A stretch of DNA of 64,000 nt from Bacillota bacterium (lineage in GTDB: Bacteria > Bacillota > SHA-98 > UBA4971), in contig DUSX01000004.1 in the NCBI GenBank assembly GCA_012842395.1, positions 124,001 to 188,000 of the forward strand, written 5' to 3'. Shown here piece by piece: positions 1 to 9,498 of this stretch. How positions within the stretch are numbered: position 1 is the stretch's first letter; each line of letters opens with the position of its first letter. Made by a program: the position numbers and the translations under genes. The notes under the pieces are model-generated. The model was not told the origin of the DNA. It saw only the letters and a program-made list of their open reading frames with translations, and ran no database searches.

Positions 1-1336
<1,336 letters not shown>

Positions 1337-1434
1337 TCACCAGGCGAAGCCCCTCCGGGAACTCGGCTCGCGGTTCTTGTGTTCGACGCCTTTCCCGCTT
1401 TCCCTTCTCAACCCACGCCCGCCGATGCCTAACG

Positions 1435-1476
1435 AAAACCCTCCGCAGGCCTCACCACCTGCCTGCGGAGGGTTTT
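1435..1476 (-). terminator. Intrinsic terminator between rpmA and obg
   Basis: A perfect 16-bp inverted repeat (1435-1450 with 1461-1476) with a 10-nt loop. Read on the minus strand it ends in GGGTTTT, as expected for a rho-independent terminator of the rplU-rpmA transcript. It sits in a 342-bp gene-free stretch (1265-1606); I see no other gene there. The region between this hairpin and obg presumably holds an obg promoter, but I could not pick a convincing one. Confidence 0.85.
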
Positions 1477-1606
1477 CACCTTCACCCGGAACCACTGGAA
1501 CCACACCCGCGCAGCCTCGGACGCGACGCGTCCCGTTCGCGGCAACGCAGCAGGCTCCTATGCCGCCGCCACCGCAATCTGGCCGCGAGTCACGGACCCC
1601 GCGAGC

Positions 1607-1876
1607 CTATGAACCAGCGGCCTCTACGGGGTACACGCTAACGCGCTTGGCGTCCTTTCCACAACGCTCGTACGACACGCGCCCGCTAACCTTGGCGTAG
1701 AGGGTGTCGTCACCGCCCACTCCCACGTTCGCACCCGGTCGAATCCTGGTGCCTCGCTGCCGGACGAGGATGCTGCCCGCGGGAACGAGCTCGCCCGCAT
1801 GCTCCTTCACGCCCAGCCTTTTCGACCTCGAATCGCGCCCGTTTCTCGAGCTGCCTACGCCTTTCTTGTGAGCCAT
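1607..1876 (-). CDS. rpmA: 50S ribosomal protein L27
   Basis: Large-subunit protein whose N-terminus reaches the peptidyl transferase centre. 89 aa starting directly with [16 protein letters not shown], full length for the mature protein. Most Firmicutes L27 proteins carry a short N-terminal peptide ending in F before AHKKG, which is removed by the Prp protease; that extension is absent here. The gene starts 3 nt after the rplU stop, leaving no room for prp (ysxB), which usually sits between rplU and rpmA. A strong terminator follows at 1435-1476. Confidence 0.97.
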   Translation of the reverse strand: MAHKKGVGSSRNGRDSRSKRLGVKEHAGELVPAGSILVRQRGTRIRPGANVGVGGDDTLYAKVSGRVSYERCGKDAKRVSVYPVEAAGS

Positions 1877-1879
1877 GCA

Positions 1880-2251
1880 TCACACCTCCTCGCCATCAGA
1901 AGGGCTCTGTGAGACATCCTGACCCACCGCGGAGGCCTCGGGCAGGATGCGTTGAATGCAGACTTCTGTGAATGGCTGCCTGTGACCGTAGCGCCTTCTG
2001 TAGTTCTTCTTCGCCTTGTACTTGAAGACCAACAGCTTACGAGACTTCCCCTCGGAAACGACCTTGGCGACGACCTTCGCTCCCGGCACAACCGGGGTTC
2101 CGATCTTGACGACGCCCTCGTCGTCGGCGACCAAAAGGATACGATCGAACTCCACGGTCTCCCCAGGTTTCTGGCCGAGTTTCTCGACGCGCAGGGTATC
2201 GCCCTCGCGCACGCAGTATTGCTTGCCACCGGTCTCGACTACCGCATACAT
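1880..2251 (-). CDS. rplU: 50S ribosomal protein L21
   Basis: Large-subunit protein binding 23S rRNA. 123 aa from the ATG at 2251: [12 protein letters not shown] at the N-terminus and the conserved [16 protein letters not shown] near residue 80. The family is normally about 103 aa; the extra roughly 20 residues form an acidic, Ser/Gly-rich tail (ending SPSDGEEV). The 179-nt interval to the end of the RNase G gene (2252-2430) could hold a leader or promoter, which I could not resolve. Confidence 0.96.
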   Translation of the reverse strand: MYAVVETGGKQYCVREGDTLRVEKLGQKPGETVEFDRILLVADDEGVVKIGTPVVPGAKVVAKVVSEGKSRKLLVFKYKAKKNYRRRYGHRQPFTEVCIQRILPEASAVGQDVSQSPSDGEEV

Positions 2252-2430
2252 CCCGACTTTCGCGCTCCTCTCGCTTCGACTCGCCGGGAACAGGCACGCG
2301 CCTTGGCGTTCTGCGCGTTTTGCTCGAAAGCCCGTCCCGAGCGGCATGGCGACACGCGCCCACAGAGCCTAGTCTACCACACGCCGCTCCGCGGTGTCAA
2401 ATGCGACGCGCCTCGTGTGACCTCGCGTCC

Positions 2431-4203
2431 TCATGCGCCACGGTTCGCGGAGCCGGCTTGCGCACTCGCCTCCCCAAGGCCAGCGCTCGCACCGGGGCCT
2501 CCACCCGCGAGATCCCGGGGCTTCGCGCGCGCATAGGTTCGAAACACCTTGGCTATCTCAACCTTGATCCTCTTGCCGACAAGCTTTCCGCCACCATCGA
2601 TGTCCACGATGTATCCGTCGATGCGTGTTATGCCGTTACTGGGGTTCGAGGCATGCGGCTCCTGGACCTCCACCTCGAGCACGTCCCCAACGCTCACTGG
2701 AAGTGCGCGCTTCTCGACCTCCTCGCGGGTCCCGGTGATCACTACGTCCATATCCTCGATGTGAAGCGCGGGATTCCCTTTGACGTAAATGACCTTGCCT
2801 GTTTCCTGCTCTATCCTGGAGAGATTCGCGCCCCCCTGGCCTATCAAGAGCGCCGCAACGCTTGGATGCAGCGACACGAGCATCGCTTCCTCGGCCTGTC
2901 TCGCTGCCATCCGTCTTATCTCCTTCTCCGCTCGTAGCGCGAGCGTCTCCTCAGATAGCACACGGCCACGCCCGTCGCAGTACGGGCATGGGCGCGACAG
3001 CACGTCCTCGAGCCCCGGACGGGTCTTCTTCCGCGTCATCTCGAGGAGTCCCAAGTGCGTGAAGCCCAGCACTGTGGCGCGGGTCTTGTCCTTCCGGAGC
3101 TCTTCCTCGAGCCTCCTTATCACTTGTTGCCGTGCGTCCTCGGAGTCCATGTCGATGAAGTCGATTACGATGATACCTCCGATGTTCCGCAGCCTCAGTT
3201 GGTGAGCGATCTCGCTTGCGGCCTCAAGGTTTGTCTTCAGCACTGTGTCCTGCAGGTTGGTGGTGCCTATGAACCTGCCCGTATTGACGTCGATGCTTGT
3301 GAGGGCCTCGGTGTGGTCGAAAACCAGGTAACCGCCGCACGAGAGCCATACCCTCCGCCTAAGGGCCTTCTCGATCTCCTCCTCGATCCCGTAGTAGTCG
3401 AATATCGGCTCCTCCTCGGCGTAATACTTCAACTTCCCTTTGAGCTGAGGAGACATGATATTCAAGAGGTCCCTGGCCTTCTCAAACTCGTGGGCGTCGT
3501 CCACGATGAACTCGTCCACGTCCTCTGAGAAGAGGTCTCTCATTATGCGGTAGATGAGATCGTAATCGCGGTGCAAGAGAGCGGGAGCCCGAGTGCGGCG
3601 GGCCTTCATCTTGATGCGCCGCCACAGCTTCACAAGGAACCCGATCTCCTGCGTGATCTCCTTCTCGTCCTTTCCCTCCGCAGCTGTGCGCACGATGACA
3701 CCGCAGCCCCGGGGTTTGGCCTTCGTAGCAAGCTTCTTCAGTCTGGCGCGCTCCTCATCATTGGATATCCTCCTGCTCACGCCCACGTAGTCTACGGTCG
3801 GCATCAAGACGACATTGCGTCCGGGCAGGGTGACTTGGGTGACGACCCGCGCGCCCTTCGTGCCGATGGGCTCCTTCGTGATCTGAACGATTATCTCCTG
3901 TCCTTCCTTAAGAACGTCCTTTATCGAAAGGGCCTTGATGTCCTCTACGTCCAAGTCATCGAACTGGCCTTCTCTCGCCTTGAGCGCGTCTTCCACATAG
4001 AGGAAGGCGTTGCGTTCGAGCCCAACGTCGACAAAGGCCGCTTGCATGCCCGGCAGCACGTTTTCCACGCGGCCTTTATATATGTTTCCGACATACCTCT
4101 GATGCGCCTGGCGTTCGATCTGGATCTCGACCAGGTGCCCGTTCTCTATGACAGCGGCTCGAGTCTCGCCCGGCCGCACATTCACCACTATTTGCTTTAC
4201 CAT
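2431..4203 (-). CDS. rng: Ribonuclease G/E family endoribonuclease
   Basis: Single-strand-specific endoribonuclease for rRNA maturation and mRNA turnover. 590 aa. An S1 domain lies at about 36-115 (YKGRVENVLPGMQAAFVDVG). The DNase-I-like catalytic domain has the metal-binding aspartates in SIDVNTG (Asp305) and IDFIDMD (Asp348). The Zn-link cysteines are in CPYC (406-409). The C-terminal about 90 residues resemble a TRAM-like beta domain. ATG 4203 was preferred (GGAG about 10 nt upstream, protein MVKQIVVNVRPGETR); an in-frame ATG at 4224 has a worse-placed SD. Its place before rplU-rpmA and after the radical-SAM pair is a known Firmicutes arrangement. Confidence 0.95.
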   Translation of the reverse strand: MVKQIVVNVRPGETRAAVIENGHLVEIQIERQAHQRYVGNIYKGRVENVLPGMQAAFVDVGLERNAFLYVEDALKAREGQFDDLDVEDIKALSIKDVLKEGQEIIVQITKEPIGTKGARVVTQVTLPGRNVVLMPTVDYVGVSRRISNDEERARLKKLATKAKPRGCGVIVRTAAEGKDEKEITQEIGFLVKLWRRIKMKARRTRAPALLHRDYDLIYRIMRDLFSEDVDEFIVDDAHEFEKARDLLNIMSPQLKGKLKYYAEEEPIFDYYGIEEEIEKALRRRVWLSCGGYLVFDHTEALTSIDVNTGRFIGTTNLQDTVLKTNLEAASEIAHQLRLRNIGGIIVIDFIDMDSEDARQQVIRRLEEELRKDKTRATVLGFTHLGLLEMTRKKTRPGLEDVLSRPCPYCDGRGRVLSEETLALRAEKEIRRMAARQAEEAMLVSLHPSVAALLIGQGGANLSRIEQETGKVIYVKGNPALHIEDMDVVITGTREEVEKRALPVSVGDVLEVEVQEPHASNPSNGITRIDGYIVDIDGGGKLVGKRIKVEIAKVFRTYARAKPRDLAGGGPGASAGLGEASAQAGSANRGA

Positions 4204-4289
4204 ATCATTTTCACTCCTCGACATAACTCCCCTGTGGGGAGGGCCAGGACGGGCACGCGAGGCATGCGACAGTCGCCTGCCCGTCGGGT

Positions 4290-5024
4290 TCATTCGCGTG
4301 GGAATGGGACGAGCTCCCCATTCCTCTCCACATAAAAGTCCTTTCGCACTATCCTTGCCCGGGCGCACGCGCGCCCGAGACCTGCGCGGCGCGCTATCTC
4401 ACGCGCCACGTCGTCGGGCCGGACGTGCCCCGCTGGTCCGGCCGCCGCCAGCATCCGGACATGCGCCGCTCCGTCCCTCTGGTCGACGCCGAGAGCGTAG
4501 ACCAAGGGTCGTATGTTGACCTCCTTTGTGCCCTTGGGCGTCGTGCGGATGACCCGAACGGAGTCCGCCCGGACGAATCCCTCGATCGCGGCCTCGACGG
4601 CATCCTGAGACGCTATGCCGTCGCCGCACTCAAAAACCATCTCGTAGGAGGCCGCGCGGATCACGGAGCTAAGAGGGGGTTCTCCGAAAGGAAGCACCAT
4701 GCACCACATCAAGCGGAGCCCATCCGGCAGCAAGGGTTCAAGCCTTTCCTTCACCTCGTCTGCGCCCACCCTTTCGCGCAGCTCCACATCCACCAACTCG
4801 CACTCGCTCTCGACCCCGACCGGCAGCGCCGGCGAAAAAGACATACGCGGATGTGGATGGAACCCCTCTGTGAGGGCCACCGGTAGAGCGGCCCTGCGGA
4901 CGGCCCTTTCGACCGCGCGAATGAAGTCAAGATGTGACATGAAACGCGCGGGGCCCTTCTTTGTCAGTCTGAGCCTGCAGGTGGCCTGCGGCTTGCCCGG
5001 CGGAGAGACGGCAGCACTAACCAT
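4290..5024 (-). CDS. TIGR03936/DUF2344 family radical-SAM-associated protein
   Basis: 244 aa. The N-terminus (RLRLTKKGPARFMSHLDFIRAVERAVRRA, then EGFHPHPRMSFSPALPVG) matches the DUF2344 family, which is nearly always encoded next to the TIGR03960 radical-SAM protein; here the two genes are 5 nt apart. No cysteine cluster or known catalytic motif is visible, so it is more likely a partner or substrate carrier than an enzyme alone. The pair precedes RNase G and L21, suggesting an RNA or translation role, but no biochemical function is established to my knowledge. Confidence 0.85.
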   Translation of the reverse strand: MVSAAVSPPGKPQATCRLRLTKKGPARFMSHLDFIRAVERAVRRAALPVALTEGFHPHPRMSFSPALPVGVESECELVDVELRERVGADEVKERLEPLLPDGLRLMWCMVLPFGEPPLSSVIRAASYEMVFECGDGIASQDAVEAAIEGFVRADSVRVIRTTPKGTKEVNIRPLVYALGVDQRDGAAHVRMLAAAGPAGHVRPDDVAREIARRAGLGRACARARIVRKDFYVERNGELVPFPRE

Positions 5025-5029
5025 CGAGC

Positions 5030-6910
5030 CTAAGACACCCCCTCAACAGGCCGCGCGAGGATGCGCGGGGCAACCCTGAGTTCGGGACAAACCCCGCACT
5101 TCACGCACCTCCCGAGCCGGCAATCGGGGGTTGCGACGCCCTCAGCCGCTCTCTTGGACTCCGACACGAGGTACTCTTTTGTCACACCTGCGGTGAGATG
5201 ATCCCACGGCAACACGTCGTCGTATGCCCAATGCGTGTTCGCGTAAAACCTCGGGTCCACACAAGACCTCGCGAAGGCCTCCTGCCACTTCTCGAAACGG
5301 AGTTCCTCGTGCCAAGCGTCAAACCTGCACCCGAGCGCGACCGCCTCCTCAAGGACAGGTGCGAGCCGCCTGTCACCTCTTGAGAACACGGCCTCTAGGA
5401 AACTCGCCCTGACGTCGTGCCACGCAAGCTTGAGACCTTTCCCACGAAGGTGCCGCTTGAGGTAAGCCTGCTTCGCCTCAAGCTCCTCCATTGGACACTG
5501 AGGGTGCCACTGAAACGGCGTGTGGGCTTTCGGGACAAATGATGACACGCTCACGGTAACCTGGGGCGAGCGCGCTGCGCCCGCACGCCTGAGCTCCTCC
5601 CTGCCGCACGCCAAGACCTCCTTGGCAAGATCGACGATGCCCGCCAGGTCCTCATCGGTCTCAGTCGGCAACCCAATCATGAAATAGAGCTTCAGGTTTT
5701 GCCACCCTGCCGCGAAGGCTGCCCTTGCCGCATCAATCAGGTCATCGCGGGTCACGCCCTTGTTTATAACGTCCCTGAGCCTCTGCGTCCCCGCCTCGGG
5801 AGCGAAAGTCAGCCCGCTCTTCCTTCCTCTCTCCACCTCCTTTGCGAGATCGACGGAAAACGAATCAACCCGAAGCGACGGGAGCGAAACTGCAACGCCC
5901 GACCCGGAATAGCGTTCCAGGAGACTTGACACAAGCTCGCGAATGCGCGAGTAATCCGCGCTGGAGAGCGACATCAGCGATATCTCCTCGTAGCCCGTGT
6001 TCGTGACGAGTCGCCCCGCGAGCTCGCAAAGGTCGTCGAGGTCTCTCTCCCTCACAGGCCGGTACACCATGCCCGCTTGGCAGAACCTGCACCCGTGGGT
6101 GCACCCACGAAAGACTTCGAGCATGATGCGGTCGTGGATCACCTCGGCGAAAGGCACGACGAACTTGTCCGGAAACGGCACGGCGCCGAGGTCTTTCACG
6201 ACTCTCTTCCGCACGGGGTAGGCTGCGGCCGGGCTCGTCGGGACTATCCTCGCGATCTTGCCGTCCGCCCGGTACTCAACGTCGTAGAGAGAAGGCACGT
6301 AAACGCCGGGAACCCGCGCGAGGGCTTCCAAAGTTGCCCGCCTCGAAAGCCCCTCTCTCTTGCTGCGCTTGTACTCGTCGACGATCTCGCCCACGGCCTC
6401 CTCGCCCTCCCCGAGCAGGACGGCGTCGAAAAACGGCGCCACAGGCTCAGGGTTGTACGCGCACGGGCCTCCGGCGATAACGAGGGGATCTCGCTCCCCC
6501 CTGGCGCTTGCACGGGCCGGAATTCCCGCGAGGTCCAGCATCGCAAGGACATTAGTGTACGATAGCTCGTACTGCAGGCTAAAGCCTACGATGTCGAACT
6601 CACTGGCGGGCACATGCGACTCGAGGGAGTACAACGGAACGCCCCTGGCCTTCATCGCGGCGTGCATGTCCACCCACGGCATGAACGCTCTCTCGCAAGC
6701 GGTGTCGTCCCGTTGGTTCAGTATATAGTAGAGGATCTTGAGGCCCAGGTGGGACATGCCAACCTCATACGTGTCGGGAAAAGCCAACAAAACCCTGACG
6801 GCCACGTCGTCGAGGCGTTTATGCACGGCATTCCACTCACCGTCCACGTAACGGATGGGCCTTTCCACCTCTGAGAGGATCTCGTCCAACAGCTCCGAGT
6901 TTATCTGCAT
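5030..6910 (-). CDS. B12-binding-like radical SAM protein (TIGR03960 family)
   Basis: 626 aa. Residues about 35-200 form a Rossmann-like (B12-binding-type) domain with VIAGGPCAYNPEPVAPFFDA and LLGEGEE. The radical-SAM cluster motif is C270-x3-C274-x2-C277 (GCTHGCRFCQAG). A cysteine-rich C-terminus (CRLGRCVKCGVCPEL) could hold another Fe-S cluster. ATG 6910 was chosen because GGTGGGG lies 6 nt upstream; a GTG at 6922 is the alternative. It partners the TIGR03936 protein immediately downstream. Substrate unknown; by fold and neighbours a tRNA or protein modification is plausible but unproven. Confidence 0.88.
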   Translation of the reverse strand: MQINSELLDEILSEVERPIRYVDGEWNAVHKRLDDVAVRVLLAFPDTYEVGMSHLGLKILYYILNQRDDTACERAFMPWVDMHAAMKARGVPLYSLESHVPASEFDIVGFSLQYELSYTNVLAMLDLAGIPARASARGERDPLVIAGGPCAYNPEPVAPFFDAVLLGEGEEAVGEIVDEYKRSKREGLSRRATLEALARVPGVYVPSLYDVEYRADGKIARIVPTSPAAAYPVRKRVVKDLGAVPFPDKFVVPFAEVIHDRIMLEVFRGCTHGCRFCQAGMVYRPVRERDLDDLCELAGRLVTNTGYEEISLMSLSSADYSRIRELVSSLLERYSGSGVAVSLPSLRVDSFSVDLAKEVERGRKSGLTFAPEAGTQRLRDVINKGVTRDDLIDAARAAFAAGWQNLKLYFMIGLPTETDEDLAGIVDLAKEVLACGREELRRAGAARSPQVTVSVSSFVPKAHTPFQWHPQCPMEELEAKQAYLKRHLRGKGLKLAWHDVRASFLEAVFSRGDRRLAPVLEEAVALGCRFDAWHEELRFEKWQEAFARSCVDPRFYANTHWAYDDVLPWDHLTAGVTKEYLVSESKRAAEGVATPDCRLGRCVKCGVCPELRVAPRILARPVEGVS

Positions 6911-7055
6911 GAATCGCCCCACCGAGCATATGTTGTCGCATCAGCCATGGTATTCGCGCGTCCCGGCGCCCGAAACCACCGAGCCACCGCGCCCTTCGAA
7001 CACATTCTATCAGATTCCACCGGCCTGCGCTACGGAAACGTCCGCGTGTTGGTTT

Positions 7056-7928
7056 TCATCGTGCGATGGTGGCCGCAAGCGCGTCGGGCCCATGCTCGCT
7101 CATGGCTTTGAGGACGTCCAGCTCGCACGCGAGCGTGCGGATGACGAGCTCCGTGTCAAACACCAGCACGACGTTGAGCTTCCCAGGCACGAAATGTCGC
7201 ACGACGTCCTTGAGACAGGCTTTTTCATGAACCGCGAGCAGGTTCACGGACATCGTGCCAGCCGCCAGGAACTCCCGCTTCTTTCTAAGAGTGTCCCTCA
7301 CCCTCACCCATGATACGGCCCGAGCCTCGCGCGAAGCCGCGAACACCAGAAAGCCTCCGAGCACTGGCAAGAGCACGTTGCAGTGACCCGCATACGCCAT
7401 GATCCCTCCTGCCATGAGAATGCAAAGTCCCAGGACGCGTCCGACGGCCGACGCGAGCCGAGACGCTCCCACCGTGCCGAGGGTGGGGACCAGGGCCGCA
7501 CGCAGGATACGGCCCCCGTCCAGCGGGATGCCGGGAAGAAGGTTGAAGAGCCCGATGGCGATGTTGGTTTCCACCAAGAACCGTGCCAGCGAGCTCGACA
7601 CGAAGCCGCTCCGTTCAAGGACGGCGGCGAGGTACGCGAAGGCGAAGTTGTGGGCCGGTCCGCATACCGCGATGATCGCCTCGCGTGCGGGGCTTGCCAC
7701 GAGAGGCTCCGAAAACGAGGCGACGCCGCCGAACGGCAGGAGTTCGACCCGCTCGGTGCGGATGCCGAAGCATGCCGCGGCAGCAACGTGTGCGAGTTCG
7801 TGCAGGAGGACGACCCAGAACACGAGCAGGGTTTCGCGAAGCAAGCCGACCGAAGCGTAAGCGAGCAGAAAAAGGAGGAAGAACGGGCTCACCCGGAACT
7901 CGATCCCGCAAACGCGAGCGATCCTCAC
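7056..7928 (-). CDS. spoIVFB: Site-2-protease family intramembrane metalloprotease (SpoIVFB-like)
   Basis: 290 aa multi-pass protein. Zn-binding HELAH at 43-47 in a transmembrane segment, GPAHN at 90-94, and the third ligand in GIPLDGGR (Asp137). In B. subtilis SpoIVFB cleaves pro-sigma-K in the mother-cell-derived outer forespore membrane; gene order next to a LytM-type SpoIVFA-like gene in the mre-min block supports the same role. The C-terminal about 70 residues look like a degenerate CBS domain, as in SpoIVFB. Starts with GTG at 7928, overlapping the upstream TGA (GTGA), so translation is probably coupled. Confidence 0.9.
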   Translation of the reverse strand: MRIARVCGIEFRVSPFFLLFLLAYASVGLLRETLLVFWVVLLHELAHVAAAACFGIRTERVELLPFGGVASFSEPLVASPAREAIIAVCGPAHNFAFAYLAAVLERSGFVSSSLARFLVETNIAIGLFNLLPGIPLDGGRILRAALVPTLGTVGASRLASAVGRVLGLCILMAGGIMAYAGHCNVLLPVLGGFLVFAASREARAVSWVRVRDTLRKKREFLAAGTMSVNLLAVHEKACLKDVVRHFVPGKLNVVLVFDTELVIRTLACELDVLKAMSEHGPDALAATIAR

Positions 7929-9016
7929 AACCTCTCCCGCCTGCCCCCCTCAAGGTAGGCAAAGGGATCAACGGGCTTCCCACCCGCCGATACCTCGAAA
8001 TGTAGATGGGGTCCGGTGGAGAGGCCAGTGCTCCCGACCTCAGCGATCTTCTGCCCGGCGCGCACCGTATCCCCAGGCTTCACAAGCACGCGTGAACAGT
8101 GCGCGTATAGGGTCGTAAGCCCGCCTCCATGGTCGAGCTCGACGATCCTGCCGTATGTGCCGCATGGCCCGGCACGGAGGACCCTCCCGGCGGCCGCGGC
8201 CCGGACCGGTGTGCCCATGGGAGCCGCGATGTCCACGCCCTTGTGGAAGAGGCGCCGCTTATATATCGGGTGAACCCTGTACCCGAACCCATAGGTCACT
8301 TGCCCGTTGACCGGCGCCACGAGCTTCCCGGCGCTCGCGAGGGCGCGCGCGGAGGAGGCAGTGGATGAGCTCGAACCGGCGGCCGCGGTCCGTGAGGCGG
8401 CTGCCTTCTGATCCGGCTCCGCAGCGCCAAGCCCCCTCGTACTGGCCGGCTGGGAGGGTCCGGGTCCACTCGGGTCCTCGTGCGATGCAACGGGCTCAAG
8501 AGCGACCCGGCCTGCGGAGACGGAGAAGGCTCGAGCCGCGGTGGGCCCCCGGCTCGCCACTTGATCGTCTATTCCGGCCTCGTGCGGGGTTATGTTCCCT
8601 GCCCCGGGGCTGAGCGGCCCGGTCGCCCCAGGCCTGTTATTAGCGGGAACAGACGGTGCGGGAGGAGATGAAGCAGCAGGGTCCGCAGTCCCAGAGCGCT
8701 CGGCAGGGTCGTCTGCACCTCCCCCTGGGGGCTCGTGCGTCCCGGCCGTCGTCCCCTTCAGGTGGCTGGCGGAGTTGTCGCCTGCTTCTTCGCCCTCGCG
8801 CAAAACCTGCCAAGACCATGGATTCCAAGAGAGAAGCCCCGAAGCTGCGTCCCGAAGGGCCCTCCCGATTTCCGACAGGCTCGTGCTCCGCGTCAAGAGA
8901 GCCTCGACGTACGGCCGCACGGCGGTCGCGAGCGTGAGATTGCTCCTGGTGATCCCGAGAACGAGGGCGAAGATCAGGAGCGAGATCACGGCGTTCCGGG
9001 CGATCCTAGAAGGCAT
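7925..9016 (-). CDS. spoIVFA: Membrane-anchored M23/LytM-domain protein, SpoIVFA-like
   Basis: 363 aa. One N-terminal transmembrane segment (about 9-28), a long low-complexity Pro/Ala/Ser/Gly linker (75-225), then a C-terminal M23 domain. SpoIVFA anchors and inhibits SpoIVFB; it is a LytM-type protein regarded as non-catalytic in B. subtilis. Here the four M23 signature residues are visible: His258 and Asp262 in HKGVD, and His337 and His339 in HLHFE. It could therefore be an active peptidase or bind Zn structurally. ATG 9016 has GAGGAGG upstream. The name rests on position and architecture; another M23 peptidase is the alternative. Confidence 0.72.
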   Translation of the reverse strand: MPSRIARNAVISLLIFALVLGITRSNLTLATAVRPYVEALLTRSTSLSEIGRALRDAASGLLSWNPWSWQVLREGEEAGDNSASHLKGTTAGTHEPPGGGADDPAERSGTADPAASSPPAPSVPANNRPGATGPLSPGAGNITPHEAGIDDQVASRGPTAARAFSVSAGRVALEPVASHEDPSGPGPSQPASTRGLGAAEPDQKAAASRTAAAGSSSSTASSARALASAGKLVAPVNGQVTYGFGYRVHPIYKRRLFHKGVDIAAPMGTPVRAAAAGRVLRAGPCGTYGRIVELDHGGGLTTLYAHCSRVLVKPGDTVRAGQKIAEVGSTGLSTGPHLHFEVSAGGKPVDPFAYLEGGRRERL

Positions 9017-9210
9017 CGCGCTCCTCCTCTCAGGGAAAGCCCCATTCCGCCACGCTAAGAGTATATTGTGGTGGGCTGTGCTCTATGCACCAAGGCCGGG
9101 ACGGCCGCGTCGACGCACGTCCGCGGGCGCGAGCCTCGAGGCACGGGCCCCCGCGCGGCGCACGCGTGCAGTCCGCGGCCGCAAAAGCCGGACCGCCGCG
9201 CGGGACCACG

Positions 9211-9394
9211 CGACAGGATCTGAATGTAGCGCCATAAACCTTCGTCCTCTTTCTTGAGGGCGCTGGGGTTGCCGGTGGTTGCACGACGGGGCGTCGAGAA
9301 TTCGGCTGTCTTACGCGCCGAATTCGAACGAGGCGCGCTGCAAGCGCGCCGTCCCCGGAGGGCAACACCGGCAAACCTGAGCAGGCCCCCTCCG
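9211..9394 (-). repeat. Dispersed intergenic repeat, copy A
   Basis: Reverse complement of this stretch aligns with 56976-57158 without gaps, about 85 % identical by eye across about 160 nt. It carries a 9-bp inverted repeat GAATTCGGC/GCCGAATTC (9298-9306, 9317-9325) conserved in both copies. Differences between the copies fall on all codon positions in the one open frame, so it is not protein-coding. It occupies the middle of the 482-bp gap between rodA and the SpoIVFA-like gene; the rest of the gap (9017-9210, 9395-9498) shows nothing I recognise. Confidence 0.85.
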
Positions 9395-9498
9395 CCCAAA
9401 AGCGGCGCCAAATTCTGGCGACATGCTTGGGGCCCGCCGCGCCAAGCCCTGTCTCTCTGTCTCTCTGAGACGGTCTCGCTAGTCATCGCGGAGAAGAG

